A stretch of 64,000 bases of DNA from Firm-04 sp045600205. Lineage in GTDB: Bacteria > Bacillota > Clostridia > Oscillospirales > Ruminococcaceae. Of the stretch, positions 52,720 to 60,835 are shown one piece after another (positions within the stretch are counted from its first letter, which is position 1; every line of letters starts with the position of its first letter). The notes under the pieces were generated by a model. That model made no database searches, was not told the origin of the DNA, and saw only the letters and a program-made list of their open reading frames with translations. The DNA is taken from positions 51,646-115,645 of the forward strand of contig JAZRXM010000006.1 of the NCBI GenBank assembly GCA_045600205.1. The letters run 5' to 3'. Position numbers and translations under genes: made by a program.

Positions 52720-54576
52720 TTACTCAATTACGGCAATGCCGTACAGGACAAAGCTGGTGGACTGATTCTGCATGGATATCGATACATTCATCTTTTCGGT
52801 GTTGCCGGAATAGTAAGCAACATCACCATCCAGACCGCCCCATGTCCACTGAAGATTACTTGCAACAGAACCCTTCTTTGCACCGTTGATACTAACATCA
52901 ACCGTACCCATCGAGGAATTCGAGTTGGACTGGAACAGCAACATGATACCCTTGCCCTCTACGGTAAAGGTCAACGGACTGTTGCCGTTTTTGCTGAACG
53001 TAAAACCATTGGGATAGCTGGAATTATTCGTACCCTTGGACCAAGAACCTGTATTCAGGTTCTGAAGCTCATTGATGCCGACGACGCGTGCCGTTGCATA
53101 TTCAGTACCGAACACAGCCTTGTCGTTTATGACAAATTCATCGCTGTCATTTGCACTGCGCAGTGCCTGACGATAATAATATCCGATGCAATCTGCAATC
53201 ATTTTGTGTCCGCCGTCACCTGGGTGAATACTATCACCACTGCCGTAATCGCTCCACGACATGGTACCTGCCTTGATTGCATTCATAATCGCATTCTTGC
53301 CGCTGATCACAGGAACATCATAGTTCTTTGCAACCTTTTCCATCCAATCCTGATTGCTGTCGCCTGACTGCTGGCAAAGTGTCACAACAATGACAGCAGG
53401 CTCATTTTCCTGCATCAGACATTTCTTGACCAGAGAATCGAAAGATTTCTGGAAACGGGTACTGCCCTGATCATTGACTGCAAATTCAATGAAGATGATA
53501 TCACAGTTCTTGCTGAAAATATCATTGTTGACACGAAGGTTGCCGACCACAGATGAAGTACCTGAAAGACCCGCATTGACGTACTTGACATTGTTGCCGC
53601 CACCAAAGGTTTCCGCAAAGTACTGATAGGACAGATTTGCATAACACTTATTCGGCGAACTGGATGAACCGCCTGCTGTAATAGAACCACCCAGATATCC
53701 AATGGCGACTTGTTCACCCCGCTGCGCTTTTGCAATCTTCTCACGGATACGTGTGGTGTTGCCCATGTTCAGAATGGAATCCTGATATACCTTGAGCATT
53801 GCAGTGGAAGCAGTTTCTTTGTAGTTATCCCAGTCGCCCTCAATCTGTGTGGAAGGCTTCGGCGTAAGAAGATAATTCTTCAGGAGCGAAAGATCAACCG
53901 CATTGATCTTGTTGTCCTTGTTGAAATCAGCACCGATCTCAACTTCGGTATCCTGTGTAGTCAGAAATCGTGCAAGAGAAACGGCATCAGCTACATTGAC
54001 AGCCAGATCACCGTTTGCGTCGCCAAGCTTGATAGATGCAGGTGCACCCGTTACCCTGACGGTATCAAGGTAGAAATCAGTCAATGAATCGGTCGTTTCC
54101 ATGTAGATGGAGCAATCCGTTGCACCAGCCGGAACAGTATAAGATGCGTTGGACAGAACCGTCCATTCGCCGCTTTCTACGGTTTCCAGCGCGATTTCAT
54201 CATAAGATGTACCATTCGCCCCCGTATACTGAAGGGAAAACTTCATCTCAACAGGCTCACCGCTCTTTTGCAGCACCGCTGCTGAAACATTGTACGTGCT
54301 ACCGCCAGCCAAAATCGATGATGCATCTCTTAAAGCACCATTCCACGTTTCTGCACGCTCACTGACAAATAGACTACACTCATCCGTGAACGCTTCATCG
54401 GATGTCCATGCAACCGACGCACTTCCACGACCCGTAAAGCTGTCATTGGTCGTTTCAAACTCTGCGGATAGCAAAGTTGCTGCGCTGGCAGACATGATGG
54501 TCGGATTTGCGATACAGGACAGCGTCAACACCGTGGCACATAAACCTGTCAGCATTTTCTTTCGATACTGTTTCAT
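52720..54576 (-). CDS. Secreted esterase: CBM-like module, internal dockerin, SGNH hydrolase
   Basis: Cellulosomal-type esterase, 618 residues. Signal peptide about 1-32. A CBM4_9/CBM22-like beta-sandwich covers about 33-180 (LLSAEFETTNDSF to YLDTVRVTG). The dockerin (about 185-245) has two Ca loops, GDANGDLAVNVADAV and ADFNKDNKINAVDL. The SGNH domain (about 285-480) has the nucleophile Ser in GYLGGSITAGG, Gly in NAGLSGTSS, Asn in FAVNDQG and the Asp/His in DSIHPGDGGH. A C-terminal beta-rich domain (about 500-618) completes it. It probably deacylates plant polysaccharides. The ATG lies unusually far (about 14 bases) from AAGGAGG. Confidence 0.86.
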   Translation of the reverse strand: MKQYRKKMLTGLCATVLTLSCIANPTIMSASAATLLSAEFETTNDSFTGRGSASVAWTSDEAFTDECSLFVSERAETWNGALRDASSILAGGSTYNVSAAVLQKSGEPVEMKFSLQYTGANGTSYDEIALETVESGEWTVLSNASYTVPAGATDCSIYMETTDSLTDFYLDTVRVTGAPASIKLGDANGDLAVNVADAVSLARFLTTQDTEVEIGADFNKDNKINAVDLSLLKNYLLTPKPSTQIEGDWDNYKETASTAMLKVYQDSILNMGNTTRIREKIAKAQRGEQVAIGYLGGSITAGGSSSSPNKCYANLSYQYFAETFGGGNNVKYVNAGLSGTSSVVGNLRVNNDIFSKNCDIIFIEFAVNDQGSTRFQKSFDSLVKKCLMQENEPAVIVVTLCQQSGDSNQDWMEKVAKNYDVPVISGKNAIMNAIKAGTMSWSDYGSGDSIHPGDGGHKMIADCIGYYYRQALRSANDSDEFVINDKAVFGTEYATARVVGINELQNLNTGSWSKGTNNSSYPNGFTFSKNGNSPLTFTVEGKGIMLLFQSNSNSSMGTVDVSINGAKKGSVASNLQWTWGGLDGDVAYYSGNTEKMNVSISMQNQSTSFVLYGIAVIE

Positions 54577-54776
54577 AATTGTAAAATATCCTCCTTGTTT
54601 CATGTTTCTCTCTCATTTATTATATATCCCCCGAACATTAAGCAAGGTTTTCAAAGTTGCATAGACAAATACTGTTTCATCCAGAAGTTGTCTATACTAT
54701 AACAATATTATAATGTATATTTCAGAAAAATGCAATAACATATCGTATCTAATTATTGTACAATTTCGCCCTGCAC

Positions 54777-54805
54777 TTGCATTTTTTACTCAAATATGGT
54801 ACAAT
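54777..54805 (+). promoter_or_regulatory. Promoter of the phosphodiesterase-YgjP pair
   Basis: TTGCAT (54777-54782), 17 bases, TACAAT (54800-54805). Confidence 0.82.
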
Positions 54806-54835
54806 CAGCATATAAATTGAAATGAGGTGTTATCC

Positions 54836-55378
54836 ATGAAATGGATCTTTGCATCCGATCTGCATGGTTCTGCGTTCTATACCCAACTATTAATTGACGT
54901 CTTTACGAAAGAAAATGCAGAGCGATTGGTATTACTGGGCGATTTGTTATATCACGGTCCACGCAATGACTTGCCAAAAGAATATGCACCCAAAGAAGTA
55001 ATCGCAATGCTGAATCCACTTGCAGACAAGTTACTCTGTGTCCGTGGAAACTGCGATGCTGAGGTCGATCAGATGGTCCTGGACTTTCCGATCCTCGCTG
55101 ATTACGCAGCGATTACTTACGGAAATACGATGATATATGCAACGCACGGACATCTATTTCATAAAACAGCTCCCCCGCCACTTGGAAAAAAGGACATCCT
55201 GCTCTGTGGCCACACTCATATCCCTGCTTGTGAGCAAACCGCAAGTTGTCTGTACATGAACACAGGCTCAGTTGCCATTCCGAAAGAACAATCACCGCAC
55301 AGCTATATTTTGTTTGAAAACGGAATTTTCACATGGAAATCGCTGGACGGCGGACATTTTATGACGTATCAGCTATGA
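54836..55378 (+). CDS. YfcE-like metallophosphodiesterase
   Basis: Calcineurin-fold phosphodiesterase of 180 residues: metal ligands in ASDLHGSAF (Asp, His), LLGDLLYHGPR (Asp), CVRGNCD (Asn), YATHGH (His) and LCGHTHIPACE (His pair). Members act on phosphodiesters in vitro; the natural substrate is unknown. ATG 54836 follows GAGGTG at 54825-54830. Its stop overlaps the next gene as ATGA. Confidence 0.9.
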   Translation: MKWIFASDLHGSAFYTQLLIDVFTKENAERLVLLGDLLYHGPRNDLPKEYAPKEVIAMLNPLADKLLCVRGNCDAEVDQMVLDFPILADYAAITYGNTMIYATHGHLFHKTAPPPLGKKDILLCGHTHIPACEQTASCLYMNTGSVAIPKEQSPHSYILFENGIFTWKSLDGGHFMTYQL

Positions 55379-55935
55379 AAATGGAAATAGACGGTTTCAT
55401 GGTCGAGGTCATTCGTTCCAATCGAAAAACAGCATCCATTGGAGTGCAAACAGACAGAACCATTATCATTAGAGTGCCTCAGTGTACAACTGACAATCAA
55501 GTCAAGGAATTATTCTGCAATCATGAAAACTACGTAAAAAAGCTGATTTCTAAGTTACCTGAACAATCTGCTTTGCCATATACGACAGAAGAAATTGAAC
55601 ATTTTAAGCAACGTGCTTCACAAGAGATTCCACCGCTTGTGAAGTTGTACGCACAAATGCTTGGAGTAACATATGGCAAAATTTCCATTCGATGCCAGAG
55701 AAGCAAATACGGAAGCTGTTCATCCAACGGAAATCTCAGTTTCAATTGTCTGCTTTCTGATATGCCCCCGCAAATAATGCAATTTGTAGTCGCACATGAG
55801 GTATGTCACAGACTGGAAATGAACCATTCCAGACGATTCTACGCACTTTTACAGAGCATATATCCATCGTGCCATGAATCAAACACATGGCTGAAAAAGA
55901 ACGGATTGTTTTACATCAGCCGTATTCCAAAATAA
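55375..55935 (+). CDS. YgjP-like zinc metallopeptidase domain protein
   Basis: The 186-residue protein of the YgjP/DUF45 family is related to WLM/SprT metallopeptidases. It shows the zinc motif HEVCH (about residues 141-145) with the third ligand in LEMNHSRRF, and the preceding RCQRSKYGSCSSNGNLSFN that is typical of the family. Substrates are unknown. Translation is coupled to the phosphodiesterase by the ATGA overlap at 55375-55378. Confidence 0.9.
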   Translation: MKMEIDGFMVEVIRSNRKTASIGVQTDRTIIIRVPQCTTDNQVKELFCNHENYVKKLISKLPEQSALPYTTEEIEHFKQRASQEIPPLVKLYAQMLGVTYGKISIRCQRSKYGSCSSNGNLSFNCLLSDMPPQIMQFVVAHEVCHRLEMNHSRRFYALLQSIYPSCHESNTWLKKNGLFYISRIPK

Positions 55936-55938
55936 CAG

Positions 55939-55967
55939 TTGCTTTTTTTTACATCCCGTGTTATAAT
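55939..55967 (+). promoter_or_regulatory. Promoter of the potassium channel gene
   Basis: TTGCTT (55939-55944), 17 bases, TATAAT (55962-55967). Confidence 0.82.
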
Positions 55968-56008
55968 ACAATCAGAGTTCCCCAAAATCTGAATTTTGGA
56001 GGTTTGAC

Positions 56009-56974
56009 TTGAAAAAACGAATATTTAACATCATCCAAATCGGTAACAGTGATAACGCAATCAGCCGCGGATTTGACTGGTTTATCGTCATTGTCATTCT
56101 GCTCGGCATCGTAACCATGTTCATGGAAACATTCGAGCAATTTGCAGCTTGGTTCCCGCTACTGAAAGGAATCGAATATTTCTGCGCTTTCATTTTTTGT
56201 ATTGAGTACGCATTGCGTATCTGGACGGCCGATCTGCTTTATCCGAAACTGTCGAAATTTCGCGCCAAAATGCGCTTTTTACGCTCGTATGACGGCATCG
56301 TTGACTTACTGACGATTCTTCCCTTCTTCTTCCTGTCTGGTTTTATTGTCTTTCGTATGCTGAGAGTTGTACGTATCTTTCATCTGTTCCGCATCAACAC
56401 ACAATACGACTCATTCAACGTCATTACCGCGGTTTTACTGGAAAAACGCAATCAAATCATCTCATCTGTATTCATTATCATCATTTTGATGTTGTCATCC
56501 TCCCTTTGTATGTACAGCGTGGAACATGAGGTACAACCCGATGCGTTTCGCAACGCATTTTCCGGCATATGGTGGAGTATGTCAACTCTATTAACAGTCG
56601 GATACGGTGATATTTATCCGATCACATTGTTAGGCAAATCAATGGCAATTCTGATAGCGTTTCTGGGTGTTGGAGTTGTAGCAATTCCAACAGGTATTAT
56701 CAGCGCCGGTTTTGTAGAACAATATACGCAAAAAGAACATAGCGACGAGAAATTTCATGATATTGAAAAAGTCGGTGAGATTCTTGTTGAATCTAACAGC
56801 GAACTGATCGGCATGACGATTGAACAAATTTATGACGAGTATCAGATGCAAATTCTGGTGGTGATCCGTAAGGACATGACAATTATTGCAACGCCTCGCC
56901 TTTCTGTTAACAAAAAAGACATTCTGATTGTCAACACAGATAGAATTGTCAAAAAACAAAGCTCTGTACATTAA
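56009..56974 (+). CDS. Voltage-gated-type K+ channel with C-terminal TrkA_C domain
   Basis: Six-helix potassium channel, 321 residues. S1 begins at about residue 22, S4 carries spaced Arg (FRMLRVVRIFHLFRIN, about 114-129), and the selectivity filter is TVGYGD (about 195-200) between S5 and S6. The cytoplasmic end (about 250-321) resembles an RCK_C/TrkA_C ligand domain (IGMTIEQIYDEYQMQILVVI) but there is no Rossmann-type RCK_N part. It starts at TTG, seven bases after GGAGG. Monocistronic, with a weak hairpin over the stop codon (56958-56966 with 56978-56986). Confidence 0.88.
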   Translation: MKKRIFNIIQIGNSDNAISRGFDWFIVIVILLGIVTMFMETFEQFAAWFPLLKGIEYFCAFIFCIEYALRIWTADLLYPKLSKFRAKMRFLRSYDGIVDLLTILPFFFLSGFIVFRMLRVVRIFHLFRINTQYDSFNVITAVLLEKRNQIISSVFIIIILMLSSSLCMYSVEHEVQPDAFRNAFSGIWWSMSTLLTVGYGDIYPITLLGKSMAILIAFLGVGVVAIPTGIISAGFVEQYTQKEHSDEKFHDIEKVGEILVESNSELIGMTIEQIYDEYQMQILVVIRKDMTIIATPRLSVNKKDILIVNTDRIVKKQSSVH

Positions 56975-57097
56975 GTGCAGAGCTTTACTTGTACTATTAA
57001 GAAATACATCTTTAACAGACCAATGTTTTGTTTTTTATCTTGTACGTACAGTTTTTTTGCATTCTTCATTTTATCCACAAATTCTATAAAATGTGCA

Positions 57098-57126
57098 TTG
57101 CAGAGCATTTTGTCCCATGCTATAAT
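57098..57126 (+). promoter_or_regulatory. Promoter of the second intergenic small RNA
   Basis: TTGCAG (57098-57103), 17 bases, TATAAT (57121-57126), with no gene on this strand downstream. Confidence 0.83.
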
Positions 57127-57131
57127 GTACT

Positions 57132-57275
57132 CAAAGATACAGACAAGTTGCTGTGTCTTGTTTACCCCTCGCTTGTCACCGATTTTCGTTTTCTCTCTCT
57201 TTCTTTCGGAAATCGGTCACAATATTCTCCCGAATTAGACCGCTCATCCACAAAAGGATAGGCGGTCATTTTTTT
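57132..57275 (+). ncRNA. Candidate small RNA, about 145 nt, three hairpins
   Basis: Between the promoter at 57098-57126 and a terminator lies a non-coding transcript. Stem 1: 57141-57147 with 57157-57163. Stem 2: 57178-57188 with 57207-57217 (11 bp, one wobble), whose 18-base loop is only C and T (TTTTCTCTCTCTTTCTTT). Stem 3: 57238-57243 with 57262-57267 plus an inner 4-bp helix (57246-57249 with 57256-57259), then T7 (57269-57275), the terminator. A C/U loop held on a long stem could pair with purine-rich ribosome sites; that is a guess. It faces the acyl-CoA synthetase gene tail-to-tail. No known RNA family is recognised. Confidence 0.62.
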
Positions 57276-57282
57276 ATGAAAA

Positions 57283-57311
57283 AGCAGGCACAGGAATATC
57301 CCATGCCTGCT
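57283..57311 (-). terminator. Terminator of the HTH-cupin-synthetase gene
   Basis: 8-bp stem AGCAGGCA/TGCCTGCT (57283-57290 with 57304-57311) and T-run on the minus strand (57282-57278). Confidence 0.8.
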
Positions 57312-57317
57312 ATATTT

Positions 57318-59675
57318 TTATTGCTTGTTATTATTTGCCGCGTATCGTTCTGCATCTTCTTTTCGAAGTTCGGCACGACGGATTTTGCCGCTGCCTGTCG
57401 TCTTAGGAAGGCTATCACGGAACTCAACTACACGCGGATACTTGTATGGTGCAGTTGCCTTTTTGACATAATCCTGAATTTCCTTTTTCAATTCATCCGA
57501 AGGAACCGTTCCTTTTGTCAGTACAATTGTTGCTTTGACCACCTGACCGCGAATCTCATCCGGCACGCCCGTAACTGCACATTCCAATACATAAGGCAAT
57601 TCCATCAGCACGCTTTCGATTTCAAACGGACCGATACGATAGCCCGAGGACTTGATGAGGTCATCCACACGACCAACATACCAGAAATATCCGTCCTCAT
57701 CCTTCCATGCAGTATCACCTGTATGATAGAAGCCATCGCGCCAAGCGGCTTTCGTATTGGCTTCATCCTGATAATAGCCCAATGACATACCGCAAATCGG
57801 CTTGTCTTTCAGCTTGATACAGATTTCGCCTGTTTCACCAACGCCCGCTTCGGTTCCGTCAGGCAACAGAATATGCACATCAAACAGCGGATTCGGTCTG
57901 CCCATACTGCCGGGTTTCGGCGTCATGCCGACAAAATTGGCAACCACAAGTGTGGTTTCCGTCTGACCAAAACCTTCCATAAGGGAAAGACCCGTTGCAC
58001 GCTGGAACTGATTAAACACCTCAGGATTGAGTGCCTCGCCCGCAATTGCTGCATATTTCAGGCTGGAAAGATCATATTTGGACAAATCCTCGCGGATAAA
58101 GAAACGATACATCGTTGGAGGTGCGCAGAAACTGGTAATGTTGTACTTAGCGAACATCGGCAAAATATCTTCTGCGTGGAACCGATCAAAGTCGTAAACA
58201 AAGATCGCTGTTTCGCACATCCATTGTCCGTACAGCTTTCCCCAAAGTGCCTTGCCCCAACCGGTATCCGAAATGGTAAAATGAATACCATTCGGGTCAA
58301 CATTATGCCAATACCGTGCGGTGGTATAGTGTCCAAGCGGATATTGATGGCTGTGCATTGCAATTTTCGGATACCCCGTTGTACCCGATGTAAAGAACAT
58401 CAGCATCGGGTCCGTTCCGCAAGGCGTATCCTCGCTGCGATAAAAATGCGTGCTATATGCCGGGAGTTCCTCATTAAAATCATGCCAGCCCTCACGCTTT
58501 CCGTTGACAATAATCTTCGTGCGAAGACTCGGAGAATTTGCAGCCGCCTTATCAACTTCATCGGCAACAAATCCGTCTGCAGTACAGACAATTGCCGAAA
58601 TTCCTGCTGATGCAAAACGATAGCTGTAATCATGTTCCAGCAATTGATTCGATGCGGGAATGACAATCGCACCCAAACGATGCAATGCAAGAATCGAGAA
58701 CCAGAACTGATAATGACGCTTCAGTACCAGCATCACGCGATCGCCGCGCTTGATACCCAATGACTTAAAGTAATTGGCAGTCTGACAGGAATACTTTTTG
58801 ATATCAGAAAAAGTAAATCGACGTTCATTCTTATCGTTATCCACATAGAGCAATGCAAGCTTGTCAGGACATTTCACGGCAAGTGCATCCACGATGTCAA
58901 ACGCAAAATTAAACTTATCCTCATTGACAAAATGAACACCAGAAAGCATACCCTGTGCATCAGTTTCACAGGACACGAATTTTTCTGCAACAGGACGTGC
59001 AAGACCTGCCTTATCCACATTTGTGGTGACATATTCCTGAACCTTTTCACGGTATTCAGTCATACCGGTTGCGCCCTGCGGTGCCATGACAAATGCGTAG
59101 ATTTCACAGTCCTCGCCGCCAAGTGCAATCTCATCATGCGGCGTGGAACTGTCGTAGTAAATGCAGTCGCCTTCATGCAGGATTTCGGTATGAGAACCGA
59201 TAATCATACGCAATGTACCTTTGAGGACGATATCCATTTCCTGACCTGCATGACTACCTAGATGCAACGGTCTGGAAAGAGCCTCCTCCGAATACGGAAT
59301 CACAACATGAAACGGTTCAGCAATTTTATTCTTGAACTTATACGCCAGACGGTTATACGCAAAACCCGCGCGGCGCACGATCGGCAATCCTTCGCCTTTT
59401 CTTGTGACAGTATACCCTGTCAGTTCAGGACTTCTGCCCTCCATCAATTCAGAAATATCAACATGAAAAACCCCTGCACATTTATGAATAAACGTGAAGC
59501 TGAAATCGGCTTCACCTGACTCAAAACGAGTATATTCCTCAATCGAAAAACCTGTCTGCGCCGCCATATCTTCAATAGAGATATTCAAGTCCTCGCGCAG
59601 GCTGCGAATTCGCTGTGCGACCTCTTGAATTTTCTGCTCTGTACCTGTCAGTACGGATGGTGTCTGCTGTTCCAT
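57318..59675 (-). CDS. HTH-cupin-acyl-CoA synthetase fusion protein
   Basis: The 785-residue protein has three modules. An XRE-type helix-turn-helix (about 10-75, ISIEDMAAQTGFSIEEYTRF) is followed by a cupin (about 120-200, SHAGQEMDIVLKGTL, DCIYYDSSTPHDEI) and a full ANL-superfamily acyl-CoA synthetase (about 245-780). The AMP-binding loop is MFFTSGTTGYPK; others are EGFGQTETT, YVGRVDDLIKSSGYRIG and the catalytic Lys in TTGSGKIRR. It resembles medium-chain or aromatic acyl-CoA ligases more than acetyl-CoA synthetase. ATG 59675 follows AAAGGAG. A T-box leader precedes it, so uncharged tRNA should switch it on. That suggests the acid it activates is an amino-acid precursor or product. Confidence 0.88.
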   Translation of the reverse strand: MEQQTPSVLTGTEQKIQEVAQRIRSLREDLNISIEDMAAQTGFSIEEYTRFESGEADFSFTFIHKCAGVFHVDISELMEGRSPELTGYTVTRKGEGLPIVRRAGFAYNRLAYKFKNKIAEPFHVVIPYSEEALSRPLHLGSHAGQEMDIVLKGTLRMIIGSHTEILHEGDCIYYDSSTPHDEIALGGEDCEIYAFVMAPQGATGMTEYREKVQEYVTTNVDKAGLARPVAEKFVSCETDAQGMLSGVHFVNEDKFNFAFDIVDALAVKCPDKLALLYVDNDKNERRFTFSDIKKYSCQTANYFKSLGIKRGDRVMLVLKRHYQFWFSILALHRLGAIVIPASNQLLEHDYSYRFASAGISAIVCTADGFVADEVDKAAANSPSLRTKIIVNGKREGWHDFNEELPAYSTHFYRSEDTPCGTDPMLMFFTSGTTGYPKIAMHSHQYPLGHYTTARYWHNVDPNGIHFTISDTGWGKALWGKLYGQWMCETAIFVYDFDRFHAEDILPMFAKYNITSFCAPPTMYRFFIREDLSKYDLSSLKYAAIAGEALNPEVFNQFQRATGLSLMEGFGQTETTLVVANFVGMTPKPGSMGRPNPLFDVHILLPDGTEAGVGETGEICIKLKDKPICGMSLGYYQDEANTKAAWRDGFYHTGDTAWKDEDGYFWYVGRVDDLIKSSGYRIGPFEIESVLMELPYVLECAVTGVPDEIRGQVVKATIVLTKGTVPSDELKKEIQDYVKKATAPYKYPRVVEFRDSLPKTTGSGKIRRAELRKEDAERYAANNNKQ

Positions 59676-59711
59676 ATAGCATTCTCCTTTCAAAAATATG
59701 CGGTAACAAAA

Positions 59712-59975
59712 TAAAAAAGCCCATCTCAAATTAACTTTGAGACGAGCTTGTAACCCGCGGTACCACTCAAATTGCGCAGCCGTATTCAGCACACGCCACT
59801 TTCAGGCTCTGCATCCGCAAAACCCTATGCATTCACGCAGCATCACGAAAGCACTTACTTTTGGTTCAGTACTTCAGCTCAAAAGGGATGTGTTTCATCA
59901 GTCGCTGCCGATTTCCACCAAACATCGGCTCTCTGGAAGCGTTGCAGATCAAACACTTGTCTTCGTCATCGCTTT
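59712..59975 (-). promoter_or_regulatory. T-box leader of the HTH-cupin-synthetase gene
   Basis: Hallmarks on the minus strand: AG-bulge region CAGAGAGCC (near 59935-59927), distal loop GGTGGAAAT (59919-59911), specifier-loop side GAAACACATCCC (59896-59885) followed by TTTTGAGC, T-box GAGTGGTACCGCGG (59768-59755) and a 14-bp terminator stem (59749-59736 with 59730-59717) with T-run. The bulge UGGU should pair with a tRNA 3' end whose discriminator is A. The specifier reads CAC by the usual GAA-N-XYZ spacing, with ACA or ATC as shifted readings; the amino acid is therefore not settled. Confidence 0.9.
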
Positions 59976-59980
59976 TGTTC

Positions 59981-60009
59981 AGTATAACACAGTTTTCGCG
60001 GTTTGTCAA
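59981..60009 (-). promoter_or_regulatory. Promoter of the T-box transcript
   Basis: Minus-strand TTGACA (60009-60004), 17 bases, TATACT (59986-59981). Confidence 0.9.
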
Positions 60010-60094
60010 GTACCTGACAGCAGAAAAATTCCGCACACTTTCCGTTAATCATTCATAAGATAGCGTAGTAAATATCTGAAAGGAGATTTTCAAC

Positions 60095-60835
60095 ATGCCG
60101 AGAATCTTTTTGAGTCCTTCCACACAGGAATGGAATTCCTATGTTACTCCCGGAAAAAACGAACAGCTTGTCATGAATCGTCTGGCAGATGCCATGGAAC
60201 CCTATCTTCGCGCAAACGGCATCGACTTTGTCCGTAATGACCCGGACCGAAATGTCGGGGGGGCAATTGCAGATTCCAACGCGGGAACATTCGATGTTCA
60301 TCTCGCACTCCATTCCAATGCCGCACCGCAATCCTACGTCGGCAAACTCCGTGGTATTGACATCTACTATTCGCCATACAGTGAATCCAGCGAAAAACTG
60401 GCAACCATTATCGCCAACAATCTGGAAAGCATTTATCCGCTGCCTGAAAAGTCCACACCGCGTCCCACAACCAGTCTTGGAGAAGTCACACAGACCCGTG
60501 CAACGGCAGTTCTCTGTGAGCTTGGATACCACGACAATGTGGAGGATGAACGCTGGCTGACAAGCAAGCTGGACGTAATAGCCGCCAATCTTGTCACATC
60601 TCTGACAGATTATTTCGGTCTGCCTTTCGTAGAACCTTCTGCACCGTTTGTCGGATATGTTTCGACAGGCGGCAGTGTCCTCAATTTACGAAGCTATCCA
60701 TCCCTATATGGCAGCATCCTCACGCGCATTCCAGACGGAACGGCTCTGACGATTCATGGCAGTACCGCTGACTGGTATGTGACAAGCTACAACGGATTCA
60801 GCGGCTACGTGAACAATGCTTTTGTATCAGTTTAA
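60095..60835 (+). CDS. N-acetylmuramoyl-L-alanine amidase-like protein with SH3 domain, no signal peptide
   Basis: The 246-residue protein has an Amidase_3-like domain (about 1-175: IFLSPSTQEWNSYV, FDVHLALHSNAAPQ with a zinc His, LCELGYHDNVED with the catalytic Glu). A bacterial SH3 domain follows (about 185-246, GSVLNLRSYPSLYGSI, WYVTSYNGFSGYV). It begins directly with MPRIFLSP and has no export signal, like phage or autolytic endolysins. The usual first zinc His (GHGG) is absent; Trp stands in TQEWN, where some relatives have His. ATG has AAAGGAG 12 bases upstream. The last nine bases overlap the converging PBP gene. Confidence 0.82.
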   Translation: MPRIFLSPSTQEWNSYVTPGKNEQLVMNRLADAMEPYLRANGIDFVRNDPDRNVGGAIADSNAGTFDVHLALHSNAAPQSYVGKLRGIDIYYSPYSESSEKLATIIANNLESIYPLPEKSTPRPTTSLGEVTQTRATAVLCELGYHDNVEDERWLTSKLDVIAANLVTSLTDYFGLPFVEPSAPFVGYVSTGGSVLNLRSYPSLYGSILTRIPDGTALTIHGSTADWYVTSYNGFSGYVNNAFVSV

